Positions 6,962-12,132 of a stretch of 15,066 nucleotides of DNA are shown here, one piece after another. This stretch comes from Microcaldota archaeon (GTDB taxonomy: Archaea; Micrarchaeota; Micrarchaeia; Micrarchaeales; Micrarchaeaceae), in contig JAKBHG010000005.1 of the NCBI GenBank assembly GCA_021836925.1, positions 1-15,066 of the forward strand, read 5' to 3'. Every line of letters begins with the position of its first letter. Positions within the stretch are counted from its first letter, which is position 1. The translations under genes and the position numbers were made by a program. A model generated the notes under the pieces. The model saw only the letters and a program-made list of their open reading frames with translations. It was not told the DNA's origin and searched no databases.

Positions 6962-6989
6962 AAATAAAAACTTATATGGAGAAATTACT

Positions 6990-7538
6990 GTGATGGGAGC
7001 AACACCACGCAAAAGCATGAAAGATGCGGTCATCGAGTATGTACTTGACAGGCCGAAGCAAAGGGTCAAAGTCACAGAAATAGCTAGGCAGCTACATGCA
7101 AGCAAAGGATACGTAAGCAAGACCGTAAGCAATATGAAAAAGGACGGGCTGATAAAAAACAGTCTCGTGAATTTAGGTGATCCGTACGTCAGATCACTCA
7201 AAACCTCAATCAATCTTGATAAAATAAGGAGGAGCGGTATAATATCGGCAATCAAAAGGATCGGCGTAAGGGGCGCTGGCTTGTACGGCTCGTGGGCCAA
7301 TGGGACAAACACAGAAGACAGTGATATAGATCTATGGCTGAAACTTTCTGGGGATACGGCAGCCATCTTGGTTGGGGGTCTGCGGCAGCAGATCATAGAG
7401 AGACTTCATGTAGAGCCGCAAATAATTATCCTGGGCCAAAATAAAATCAATGCGTTAAGGAAGGATAATGAGGTTTTTTATTTCACACTGCTGTTCGGGT
7501 CTATAATCCTGATGGGCGAGGGAATTGGGCAGATTTGA
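6990..7538 (+). CDS. HTH-fused minimal nucleotidyltransferase (MNT), probable antitoxin
   Basis: A protein of up to 182 residues with two domains. Residues about 10-57 form a winged helix (VKVTEIARQLHASKGYVSKTV). Residues about 85-175 form a minimal nucleotidyltransferase of the pol-beta superfamily with GSWANGTNTEDSDIDL (100-115): G100-S101 and the metal-binding D112 and D114 are intact. The third acidic position may be E142 in VEPQIII. In known MNT-HEPN pairs the nucleotidyltransferase is the antitoxin and AMPylates the HEPN toxin near its active site. The HTH fusion suggests it also represses the operon through the palindromes upstream. The start is GTG at 6990 (GGAG eight bases before) or ATG at 6993 (leaderless); the difference is one residue. 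It overlaps the HEPN gene by 14 bp, indicating translational coupling. Confidence 0.87.
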   Translation: MMGATPRKSMKDAVIEYVLDRPKQRVKVTEIARQLHASKGYVSKTVSNMKKDGLIKNSLVNLGDPYVRSLKTSINLDKIRRSGIISAIKRIGVRGAGLYGSWANGTNTEDSDIDLWLKLSGDTAAILVGGLRQQIIERLHVEPQIIILGQNKINALRKDNEVFYFTLLFGSIILMGEGIGQI

Positions 7539-7950
7539 CGACTGCTTCAAGGCAGGGTTGATAAGGAAGGTAGAACCTTCCAAGCACACAGCCCTAATGA
7601 TGCTAAAGAAGGCGGCGAGGCTGTTGAAGGAAGCGGAGGACAGCCTCACCGCCGATGCGCCGGACAGCAGCATGATGATGGCCTACGAGGTTATGCTCCT
7701 AACGGGCAAGGCGCTTTTGGTGAAAGATGGATTCAGGGAAAGGAGTCATTACTGTGTTGTAGGGTATGTGAAAGAGGTCTATGCTAATAAGGGCAAGGTT
7801 GATGGCCCACTCATAGAACGCTTTGACCATTACAGGGAGGTGAGGCACATGGTCGCCTATGATGCCGAGTTCATGGTTTCGAGCAGCGATGCAGAGACGG
7901 CAATCAATGATGCAGAACGTTTGCTGCTGGAAATAAAGAAGCTAATTTAA
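7525..7950 (+). CDS. HEPN domain protein, probable toxin partner
   Basis: A 141-residue all-helical HEPN protein. MMAYEVMLLTGKALLVKDGFRERSH (about 51-75) is the typical central helix and turn of HEPN proteins paired with MNT, and residues 97-113 carry the active-site helix. The motif there is RHMVAYD (R107 to D113) where RNA-cleaving HEPN toxins have R-N/H-x3-H, so the histidine position is Y112. Some HEPN families carry this tyrosine form; whether it retains ribonuclease activity cannot be decided from sequence. The start is TTG at 7525, preceded by GGGCGAGGG, and overlaps the MNT gene in another frame. The stop codon ends on the first base of the right 55-bp repeat, one base before the 3' end of tRNA-Leu, so read-through transcripts would run antisense into the tRNA. 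Confidence 0.85.
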   Translation: MGRFDDCFKAGLIRKVEPSKHTALMMLKKAARLLKEAEDSLTADAPDSSMMMAYEVMLLTGKALLVKDGFRERSHYCVVGYVKEVYANKGKVDGPLIERFDHYREVRHMVAYDAEFMVSSSDAETAINDAERLLLEIKKLI

Positions 7951-8004
7951 TGCAGGGAGGGAGATTTGAACTCCCGAACCCGCTAAGGGAGTGAGCCCTG
8001 AACC
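7950..8004 (-). repeat. Right attachment repeat within tRNA-Leu
   Basis: The partner of 5881-5935, identical over 55 bases. It comprises the last base of the HEPN stop codon plus the tRNA-Leu 3' part to within the 5' anticodon stem. In the integration model this copy was supplied by the element and restores a complete tRNA gene. Confidence 0.85.
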
Positions 8005-8036
8005 CACCGCATTTGGCCAGGCTTTGCTATCCCTGC
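7951..8036 (-). tRNA. tRNA-Leu (anticodon CAG)
   Basis: An 86-base minus-strand gene that folds as a class II tRNA. The acceptor stem is GCAGGGA/TCCCTGC with discriminator A. The D arm (GCA...TGC) contains GCCTGGCC. The anticodon stem GTGGG/CTCAC (one G-T pair) carries loop TTCAGGG, so the anticodon is CAG, reading CUG leucine codons. A long variable arm CCC-TTAGC-GGG is typical of leucine. The T arm is GGGAG/CTCCC with loop TTCAAAT. The anticodon complement lies at 7998-8000. No CCA is encoded and no intron is seen, since all stems are contiguous. The 3' part is duplicated at 5881-5935. No clear TATA box is seen at the expected distance; the nearest A/T-rich stretch is about 50 bp upstream (8088-8100). 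Confidence 0.95.
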
Positions 8037-8050
8037 ATTTACAAGCAGAT

Positions 8051-8065
8051 TGCGCACTTCGCGCA
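8051..8065. other. GC-rich hairpin upstream of tRNA-Leu
   Basis: TGCGC-ACTTC-GCGCA can form a five-base-pair stem with a five-base loop between the tRNA-Leu 5' end and the permease promoter. It is too short to name a function. It might belong to the tRNA leader or separate the divergent units. Confidence 0.25.
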
Positions 8066-8105
8066 TTTACGCTTTATCGTAGTCCTATTTATTTATTATC
8101 ATTCC

Positions 8106-8138
8106 TTTTTATATCTGACGATGCCGCATCTTGCGGCA
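8106..8138 (+). promoter_or_regulatory. Permease promoter and leader hairpin
   Basis: TTTTTATATC (8106-8115) is a good archaeal TATA box and predicts a transcription start near 8137. The inverted repeat TGCCGC-ATCTT-GCGGCA (8122-8138; six pairs, loop of five) lies between the TATA box and that start. It could be a regulator-binding palindrome rather than an RNA structure. The promoter position also argues for the permease start at ATG 8155 rather than TTG 8131. Confidence 0.4.
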
Positions 8139-8154
8139 CGCATGCGCTGATAAA

Positions 8155-9471
8155 ATGGCCGGACAGCAGATATCGGTAAGGGTGGCGACCGCGATTGGCC
8201 TCGGCGCCATAATCGGGGCGGGCATATTCGTGCTCAGCGGCACGACGATAGCTCTTGCCGGCGCATACTCAATCCTCGCGTTCATACTTGTCGGGATAAT
8301 AGCCATGCTTGTCGCGGTGGAGCTCGGCTCCCTTGGCGAAGTGATGCCACATGCGAAGGGCGGCTCCTACTCGTTCACGTTCAATGCCTTCGGCTCGGAA
8401 CTAGGGTTCGTCACAGGCATTCTCCTCTACTTCAGTTTCGCAACCGCGGTGAGCGCGGTGGCGCTCGGGTTCGGATCATACCTATCAAGCATGTTGGGAT
8501 ACACGCAGCACGTATATGCAGTGGCGTTCGCGCTGCTGCAGATACTGGCGCTGTCGGTAATCAACATAATAGGGATAAAGAAAGCGGCAAAGGCGGACTT
8601 CGGCCTCGTGATGGTCAAGCTCTGCGTGCTGGCCGTATTCATACTGTTTGCCTTGCTGTTCGCGTTCGCGCATCCGCATGTACTGCAGACGAATTTTGCC
8701 ACTGCCCCTTCGAAGGAGGGCATAGGCGCGATATTCGCGGCGAGCGTCGCGGTATTCTTCGCGTATACCGGCTTCCAGGCAATATCGACCCTGACCGACA
8801 GGGTCAAGGGAGGCGCGCGCTACGCCTCAAAGGCGCTGATCTATTCGGTACTGATAAGCCTTGCCGTATACCTGCTCGTTGACGTAGCGCTCATGCTCCT
8901 CGCGCCGGCAAGCTCCTACACGATAAGCGCAGATCCCCTCTCATTCGCCCTGAAGAACGTGTCAGCGCCCCCATGGCTGTTCATTGTCGTAGACGTAGGT
9001 GCGCTAATAGCCACGACCTCTGCGGCCCTCGCAATGATACTGGCCTCTTCCAGGACTGTGTACCAGATAAGCAAGGACAAGCTCCTGCCTGCCGTGCTGA
9101 GGAAGTACAACGCGAAGAGGGACGTCGCGGTAAACGGCGTCGCGATAACGGCAGTGATAGCCGCGGTGATGCTGTTCTCCGGCAACATATACATAATAGC
9201 TGCGATAAGCAATTTCGGCCTCCTATTCTCGTATCTGATGAGCAGCATCGCGGTGATACACTTCAAGCGCAGGCCCGATGTCCCCCTGAAGGTGCCGTTC
9301 TATCCCTACCTGCCAATAGCCGCCATACTCGCGCTGGTGGCGCTTCTCGTCGGCATGCCCAAGGAGGCGCTTATCATAGGCTCAGGGCTGATAATGCTCT
9401 TGATAGCGGTATATTATTTCTTCAGGGAAATTGACAGGAAGAAGCCGGTAAAGGTAAGGCTTTTCAAGTAA
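8155..9471 (+). CDS. APC-family amino acid permease
   Basis: A 438-residue protein with about 12 membrane helices, a cytoplasmic-membrane transporter of the amino acid-polyamine-organocation superfamily. The first helix carries GLGAIIGAGIFVLSG (about 15-29), the broken-helix substrate-site motif. The sixth helix region has FAASVAVFFAYTGFQAI, the usual companion site. The gene continues to KKPVKVRLFK. The substrate cannot be read from sequence; proton- or cation-coupled amino acid uptake is the family default. A longer form starting at TTG 8131 would add eight residues, but it would begin before the predicted transcript start. The gene is followed after 27 bp by the GTPase gene on the same strand, so they may be cotranscribed. 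It is the first host gene to the right of the tRNA-Leu. Confidence 0.9.
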   Translation: MAGQQISVRVATAIGLGAIIGAGIFVLSGTTIALAGAYSILAFILVGIIAMLVAVELGSLGEVMPHAKGGSYSFTFNAFGSELGFVTGILLYFSFATAVSAVALGFGSYLSSMLGYTQHVYAVAFALLQILALSVINIIGIKKAAKADFGLVMVKLCVLAVFILFALLFAFAHPHVLQTNFATAPSKEGIGAIFAASVAVFFAYTGFQAISTLTDRVKGGARYASKALIYSVLISLAVYLLVDVALMLLAPASSYTISADPLSFALKNVSAPPWLFIVVDVGALIATTSAALAMILASSRTVYQISKDKLLPAVLRKYNAKRDVAVNGVAITAVIAAVMLFSGNIYIIAAISNFGLLFSYLMSSIAVIHFKRRPDVPLKVPFYPYLPIAAILALVALLVGMPKEALIIGSGLIMLLIAVYYFFREIDRKKPVKVRLFK

Positions 9472-9498
9472 TAATCCAAACACAAATGCGGTATTGAC

Positions 9499-10674
9499 AT
9501 GCTAATAGGAATAGTCGGCGCGCCGAACAAGGGGAAAAGCACGCTTTTCTCGGCCCTAACGGAAGCCTCGGTGGACATCGCCGACTATCCATTCACCACA
9601 ATCGACCCGAACCGCGGAACGACATACGTGACTGCAGAATGCGTCGAGAAAGAGAAGAGCCTAAAGTGCAGGCCCAAGAACTCGAAGTGCATGAACGGCA
9701 CCAGGTATATACCAATCAGCGTTATCGACGTCGCAGGCCTCGTGGGCGGCGCACACGAGGGAAAAGGCCGCGGCAACCAGTTCCTGAATGACATCGCGTC
9801 TTCTGACGTGCTCATACTCGTCGCAGACGCGAGCGGAAGAACCGATTCCAACGGCAATCCATGCTCCGACTGCAACCCTGTGGAGGACGTGCGCATGGTA
9901 AGATTGGAACTTGCGGAGTGGCTCGCGACGTCGATCAGGAAGGGGATGAAACAGATAGCGAGGAGCCAAAATCCAGAGGAGGCGCTCGCAGTATATCTTT
10001 CTGGATTCAAGATAACAAGGCAGCATGTAGATGCCGCCCTCGGTAAGCTGAATCTGCAGATATCAAAAGATGGCCTGCCTGACGATAAGATACTAGCGCT
10101 GGCAAGCGAGCTGATGCTTCTGTCCAAGCCTTTCATAATCGCCGCGAACAAGGCCGACGTGCCTGGATCCGAGGCTAACGTGGAAAAGCTCAAGTCTGAA
10201 TTCGGTGCGGCTGAAGTCGTCGCATGCTCCGCCGCAGTGGAGTTGGCACTGAGGAAGGCGAGATCCAAAGGCATCATAAAGTACGAAGAGGGTACGGATT
10301 CCTTCGAGGTGGCGGACGGCAGCGCGAGCACCGAGCAGGCGGCCGCGTTGAAGGCGATGTCATCCATGCTAAAGAAGGACGGCGGCACGCACGTGCAGGA
10401 GATACTGAACAGGGTCGTCTTCGGCCTGCTCGACAGCATAGTCGTGTATCCGGTCGAGGATGAGAACAAGTGGTCCGACAGCAACGGAAACGTGCTCCCG
10501 GATGCCGTGCTCCTGAAGAAGGGCTCCACCACGATGGACCTCGCGATGGCGGTGCACACCGAGATAGCGAAGAAGATGCTTTACGCAGTTGACGGCAGGA
10601 CCCATGCGAGGCTGGCCAAGAACCACGCGCTAAATAACAATGACGTGATCAAGATAGTCAGCGCGGCGAAGTGA
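9499..10674 (+). CDS. OBG/YchF-related GTPase (archaeal Ygr210-type)
   Basis: A 391-residue translation-associated GTPase. Motifs in order: P-loop GAPNKGKST (7-15), YPFTTIDPN (30-38) as switch I, DVAGLVGGAHEGKGRGNQFL (77-96) as G3 and following, and NKAD (217-220). The C-terminal TGS domain (about 315-390) includes KKGSTTMDLAMAVHTEI and ALNNNDVIKIV. The sequence CRPKNSKCMNGTRYIP (57-72) and the paired cysteines near 122-125 fit the archaeal/eukaryotic Ygr210 branch of the YchF family, which binds ribosomes and may respond to stress. YchF proteins often hydrolyse ATP as well as GTP, but NKAD here keeps the GTP-type G4 aspartate. The gene stands 27 bp after the permease gene; no Shine-Dalgarno sequence is obvious. 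Confidence 0.92.
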   Translation: MLIGIVGAPNKGKSTLFSALTEASVDIADYPFTTIDPNRGTTYVTAECVEKEKSLKCRPKNSKCMNGTRYIPISVIDVAGLVGGAHEGKGRGNQFLNDIASSDVLILVADASGRTDSNGNPCSDCNPVEDVRMVRLELAEWLATSIRKGMKQIARSQNPEEALAVYLSGFKITRQHVDAALGKLNLQISKDGLPDDKILALASELMLLSKPFIIAANKADVPGSEANVEKLKSEFGAAEVVACSAAVELALRKARSKGIIKYEEGTDSFEVADGSASTEQAAALKAMSSMLKKDGGTHVQEILNRVVFGLLDSIVVYPVEDENKWSDSNGNVLPDAVLLKKGSTTMDLAMAVHTEIAKKMLYAVDGRTHARLAKNHALNNNDVIKIVSAAK

Positions 10675-10796
10675 GCCCTTTCGCGAACGCGTTAACAATG
10701 TGAGCGAGAAATCCCACATGCTTCAGCAGTGTGATGAGAGCGAACTGCAGAGAAGCAGAAGCCTCCTTTGCCATCAGAGGCCTATTGGCATCATAT

Positions 10797-10969
10797 CGTT
10801 TGGTTCGGTATGTTCTCGCTTCATCTGATTTGCCCAGTTGGATTCCGGGTCTTATGTTCCATCTACGAAATTTGCCCTTTCGGACTCCGCTGTGTCCCAG
10901 CGTATAGTATGATTTCGTTGCAAAGGTGTATATACTTTCTTGTGCCATAGTAATCATCGTTTGGTTCGG
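10797..10969. repeat. 12-base direct repeat CGTTTGGTTCGG
   Basis: Exact copies lie at 10797-10808 and 10958-10969, 161 bp apart. The second copy directly precedes the IS-like hairpin. Flanking bases differ beyond a few positions. It could be part of a decayed insertion element. Confidence 0.35.
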
Positions 10970-11004
10970 GAAGCCCACACCGTTTATGGGTGGGAAGATG
11001 TCAC
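10968..11004 (+). mobile_element. Possible remnant right end of an IS200/IS605-type element
   Basis: The sequence GGGAAGCCCACACC, then GTTTA, then TGGGTGGGAAGATGTCAC resembles the terminal hairpin plus tail (GAAGCCC...GGG..GATGTCAC) at the right end of many archaeal IS200/IS605 elements, where the TnpB guide RNA scaffold ends. The stem here is imperfect (CCCAC/GTGGG plus one more pair), and no TnpB or TnpA reading frame precedes it. If it is real, only the terminal part of an old insertion or a non-autonomous copy survives. The match is from memory of the pattern, not from a search. Confidence 0.35.
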
Positions 11005-11063
11005 ATACTTCAGTTTCTAATTAGCAACAAGAAAGAGAAAGAAAAAAAAGACATTGTGATAAG

Positions 11064-11219
11064 ATGGCATCGCTATATTCACCGCAATCCCAGGCAGGAG
11101 TGATGAGCTTCTACGATGCGCCTTCCAAGGGGCCGAAGATAAGCCCGAAGGCCATATTCATAGCGGTCGCAGTATTCGCGATAATCGTGCTTGTCATCGA
11201 CCACATATCGTATCTGTAA
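11064..11219 (+). CDS. secG: Preprotein translocase subunit SecG (Sec61-beta)
   Basis: A 51-residue protein, MASLYSPQSQAGVMSFYDAP and on to the stop at 11217-11219. The layout is that of archaeal Sec61-beta: a short polar N-terminus, the motif G-V-M-S-F-Y-D (about 12-18), the basic K-I-S-P-K-A element (about 25-30), then a single C-terminal membrane helix (about 30-47, AIFIAVAVFAIIVLVI) and a short tail. It is the small non-essential partner of SecY and SecE in the export channel. GTGAT (11056-11060) before the ATG is a plausible ribosome binding site. The stop is 11 bp from the stop of the convergent AbrB-like gene. It is short enough to be missed by automatic annotation. Confidence 0.88.
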   Translation: MASLYSPQSQAGVMSFYDAPSKGPKISPKAIFIAVAVFAIIVLVIDHISYL

Positions 11220-11230
11220 AGCACTTATCC

Positions 11231-12094
11231 TCACGCGATCCTGAAGAAGTCCCTCTTGAGCTCGGTGACATCACCGTTCTCTGACGCAATGTACAGTATT
11301 GCCCTGACGCCGTCGCCCTCTATGCCTGTCTCCCTAGAGATGTCGTCTACTTTCATAGCCCTTTCGTTTATGAGCGCGAGCACCCTCGGCAGGTTTGAGT
11401 AGACGAAGCTCCTCAGCACAATGTAGTATTTCTTGTTGAATGCCCTTACCCCTATCACATATCCCTGGCGTATGCTCGCCTCTAGAGTCATTGATATGCC
11501 TGATGCCTCGGTCTCGGTGTTCACGACCAGATACCCTTTCTTCTCGAGCCTGTCGCCGTACTCACCAGTGTTTCTTAGCGATATCATCTCCTTCATGTCC
11601 GCCTTCGTCTCGCGCTGCTGCGGCTGCCTTGCTGCAGGCTGCTGCGCCGGCGGGGGCGTCATGCGCTCGACGGGCATGGACTGCGCGCTCTGCGCCGCCT
11701 GCCCTGGTTTTTTTCTCATGAGATAAGTGTTGTAGATGTAGTCGGGTATGCTGTACCTACTGACGTTGTCCTTCTTGCTCTTCTGTATGCTGACATAGCC
11801 GTTCTTGAGGAGCGAGTTAAGGACACGCGTCTCCTTTTCCGACAGCTCCTTGCTGATGTTTTCCGGCGTCCTCACGTTGTATCGCAGTCCGTCCAACTTC
11901 TTCAGTACGCCGAGCTCCTCTTCCGTAGGCACCGTTGTTGCCTCCGCCTTCTTCGAGACCGCGAACTCGCCGTTCTGGCCCTCCCTGAATTCTACTATGT
12001 CTCCTTCTCCAAGCCCCAGTCGGTCTACCATCTCGTCAGGCAGGTTGATTACGAGCTTGTCCCCATTCTTGTAGACCTTCGGCATCAATACCAT
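11231..12094 (-). CDS. AbrB/SpoVT-domain regulator with extra C-terminal domains
   Basis: A 287-residue protein (284 if it starts at the second ATG, 12085). Residues about 4-48 are an AbrB/MazE-type swapped-hairpin DNA-binding domain: PKVYKNGDKLVINLPDEMVD and RLGLGEGDIVEF are typical. Residues about 78-125 look like a winged helix (SEKETRVLNSLLKNGYVSI). A Pro/Gln-rich linker spans about 128-165. Residues about 166-287 form a mixed alpha/beta region ending in another helix-turn-helix-like segment (MKVDDISRETGIEGDGVRAIL). I do not recognise the C-terminal half. The layout is that of a chromosomal or transcriptional regulator rather than a small antitoxin, and no toxin gene lies beside it. It is divergent from the NAD(P)HX repair gene with a 38-bp gap, so it could control that gene. 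Confidence 0.75.
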   Translation of the reverse strand: MVLMPKVYKNGDKLVINLPDEMVDRLGLGEGDIVEFREGQNGEFAVSKKAEATTVPTEEELGVLKKLDGLRYNVRTPENISKELSEKETRVLNSLLKNGYVSIQKSKKDNVSRYSIPDYIYNTYLMRKKPGQAAQSAQSMPVERMTPPPAQQPAARQPQQRETKADMKEMISLRNTGEYGDRLEKKGYLVVNTETEASGISMTLEASIRQGYVIGVRAFNKKYYIVLRSFVYSNLPRVLALINERAMKVDDISRETGIEGDGVRAILYIASENGDVTELKRDFFRIA

Positions 12095-12126
12095 CTATAA
12101 ATAGATTTTGCATTAAAGTATTAATA
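12094..12126. promoter_or_regulatory. Interleaved divergent promoters
   Basis: In the 38-bp gap CTATAAATAG (12094-12103) is a TATA box for the plus-strand gene, predicting a start near 12126 and a leader of about seven bases before ATG 12133. On the minus strand the A/T block complementary to about 12112-12122 lies about 24 nt from the AbrB-gene ATG at 12094, giving a leaderless transcript. The two promoters overlap, so their use may be mutually exclusive. Confidence 0.45.
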
Positions 12127-12132
12127 GATACC

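Larger units (their letters stand above)
5881..7949. mobile_element. Putative tRNA-Leu-targeted integrated element, about 2.07 kb, without integrase
   Basis: The segment is bounded by 55-bp perfect direct repeats of the tRNA-Leu 3' part, with the intact tRNA on the right. Inside are three genes on the plus strand: an exonuclease III family enzyme, an HTH-nucleotidyltransferase and a HEPN protein. The first gene and its flanks (about 5940-6990) are clearly more A/T-rich than the host genes and use AAA, AGA and TTA-type codons more. No integrase, recombinase or replication gene is present, so the element is either a remnant, a satellite moved by an integrase encoded elsewhere, or an end product of deletion. 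Repeat identity and position are seen directly; mobility is inferred from the well-known behaviour of archaeal tRNA-integrating elements. Confidence 0.72.
10675..11063. other. 389-bp gap without a convincing gene
   Basis: No reading frame here has convincing family features. Just after the GTPase stop, overlapping palindromes TTCGCGAA, AACGCGTT and GTTAAC occupy 10680-10696. A 12-base repeat and an IS200/IS605-like end lie at the right (listed separately), and an A/G-rich leader (11023-11050) precedes Sec61-beta. I tested the gap by eye for tRNA, SRP RNA, RNase P RNA and box C/D RNA landmarks and found none. Confidence 0.5.

Noticed and set aside
6888..6989. CRISPR-like array suggested by the repeated GTTTC/GAAAC units
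   Set aside because: There are only two repeat units with a 5-bp spacer and no cas genes; an operator explains the pattern better.
8131..8154. Upstream TTG start for the permease
   Set aside because: It would lie at or before the transcription start predicted from the TATA box at 8106-8115, and the extra eight residues precede the conserved first helix without family support.
9585..10559. Long minus-strand frame opposite the GTPase gene
   Set aside because: The plus strand encodes every GTPase motif and the TGS domain; the minus frame is a serine-rich shadow produced by codon bias.
10658..10978. Minus-strand 106-codon frame (and plus-strand frame 10768-10950) in the gap after the GTPase gene
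   Set aside because: No recognisable family, no Shine-Dalgarno sequence or TATA box at the start, codon use unlike the neighbours, and the minus-strand frame overlaps the end of the GTPase gene. A real small gene cannot be fully excluded.
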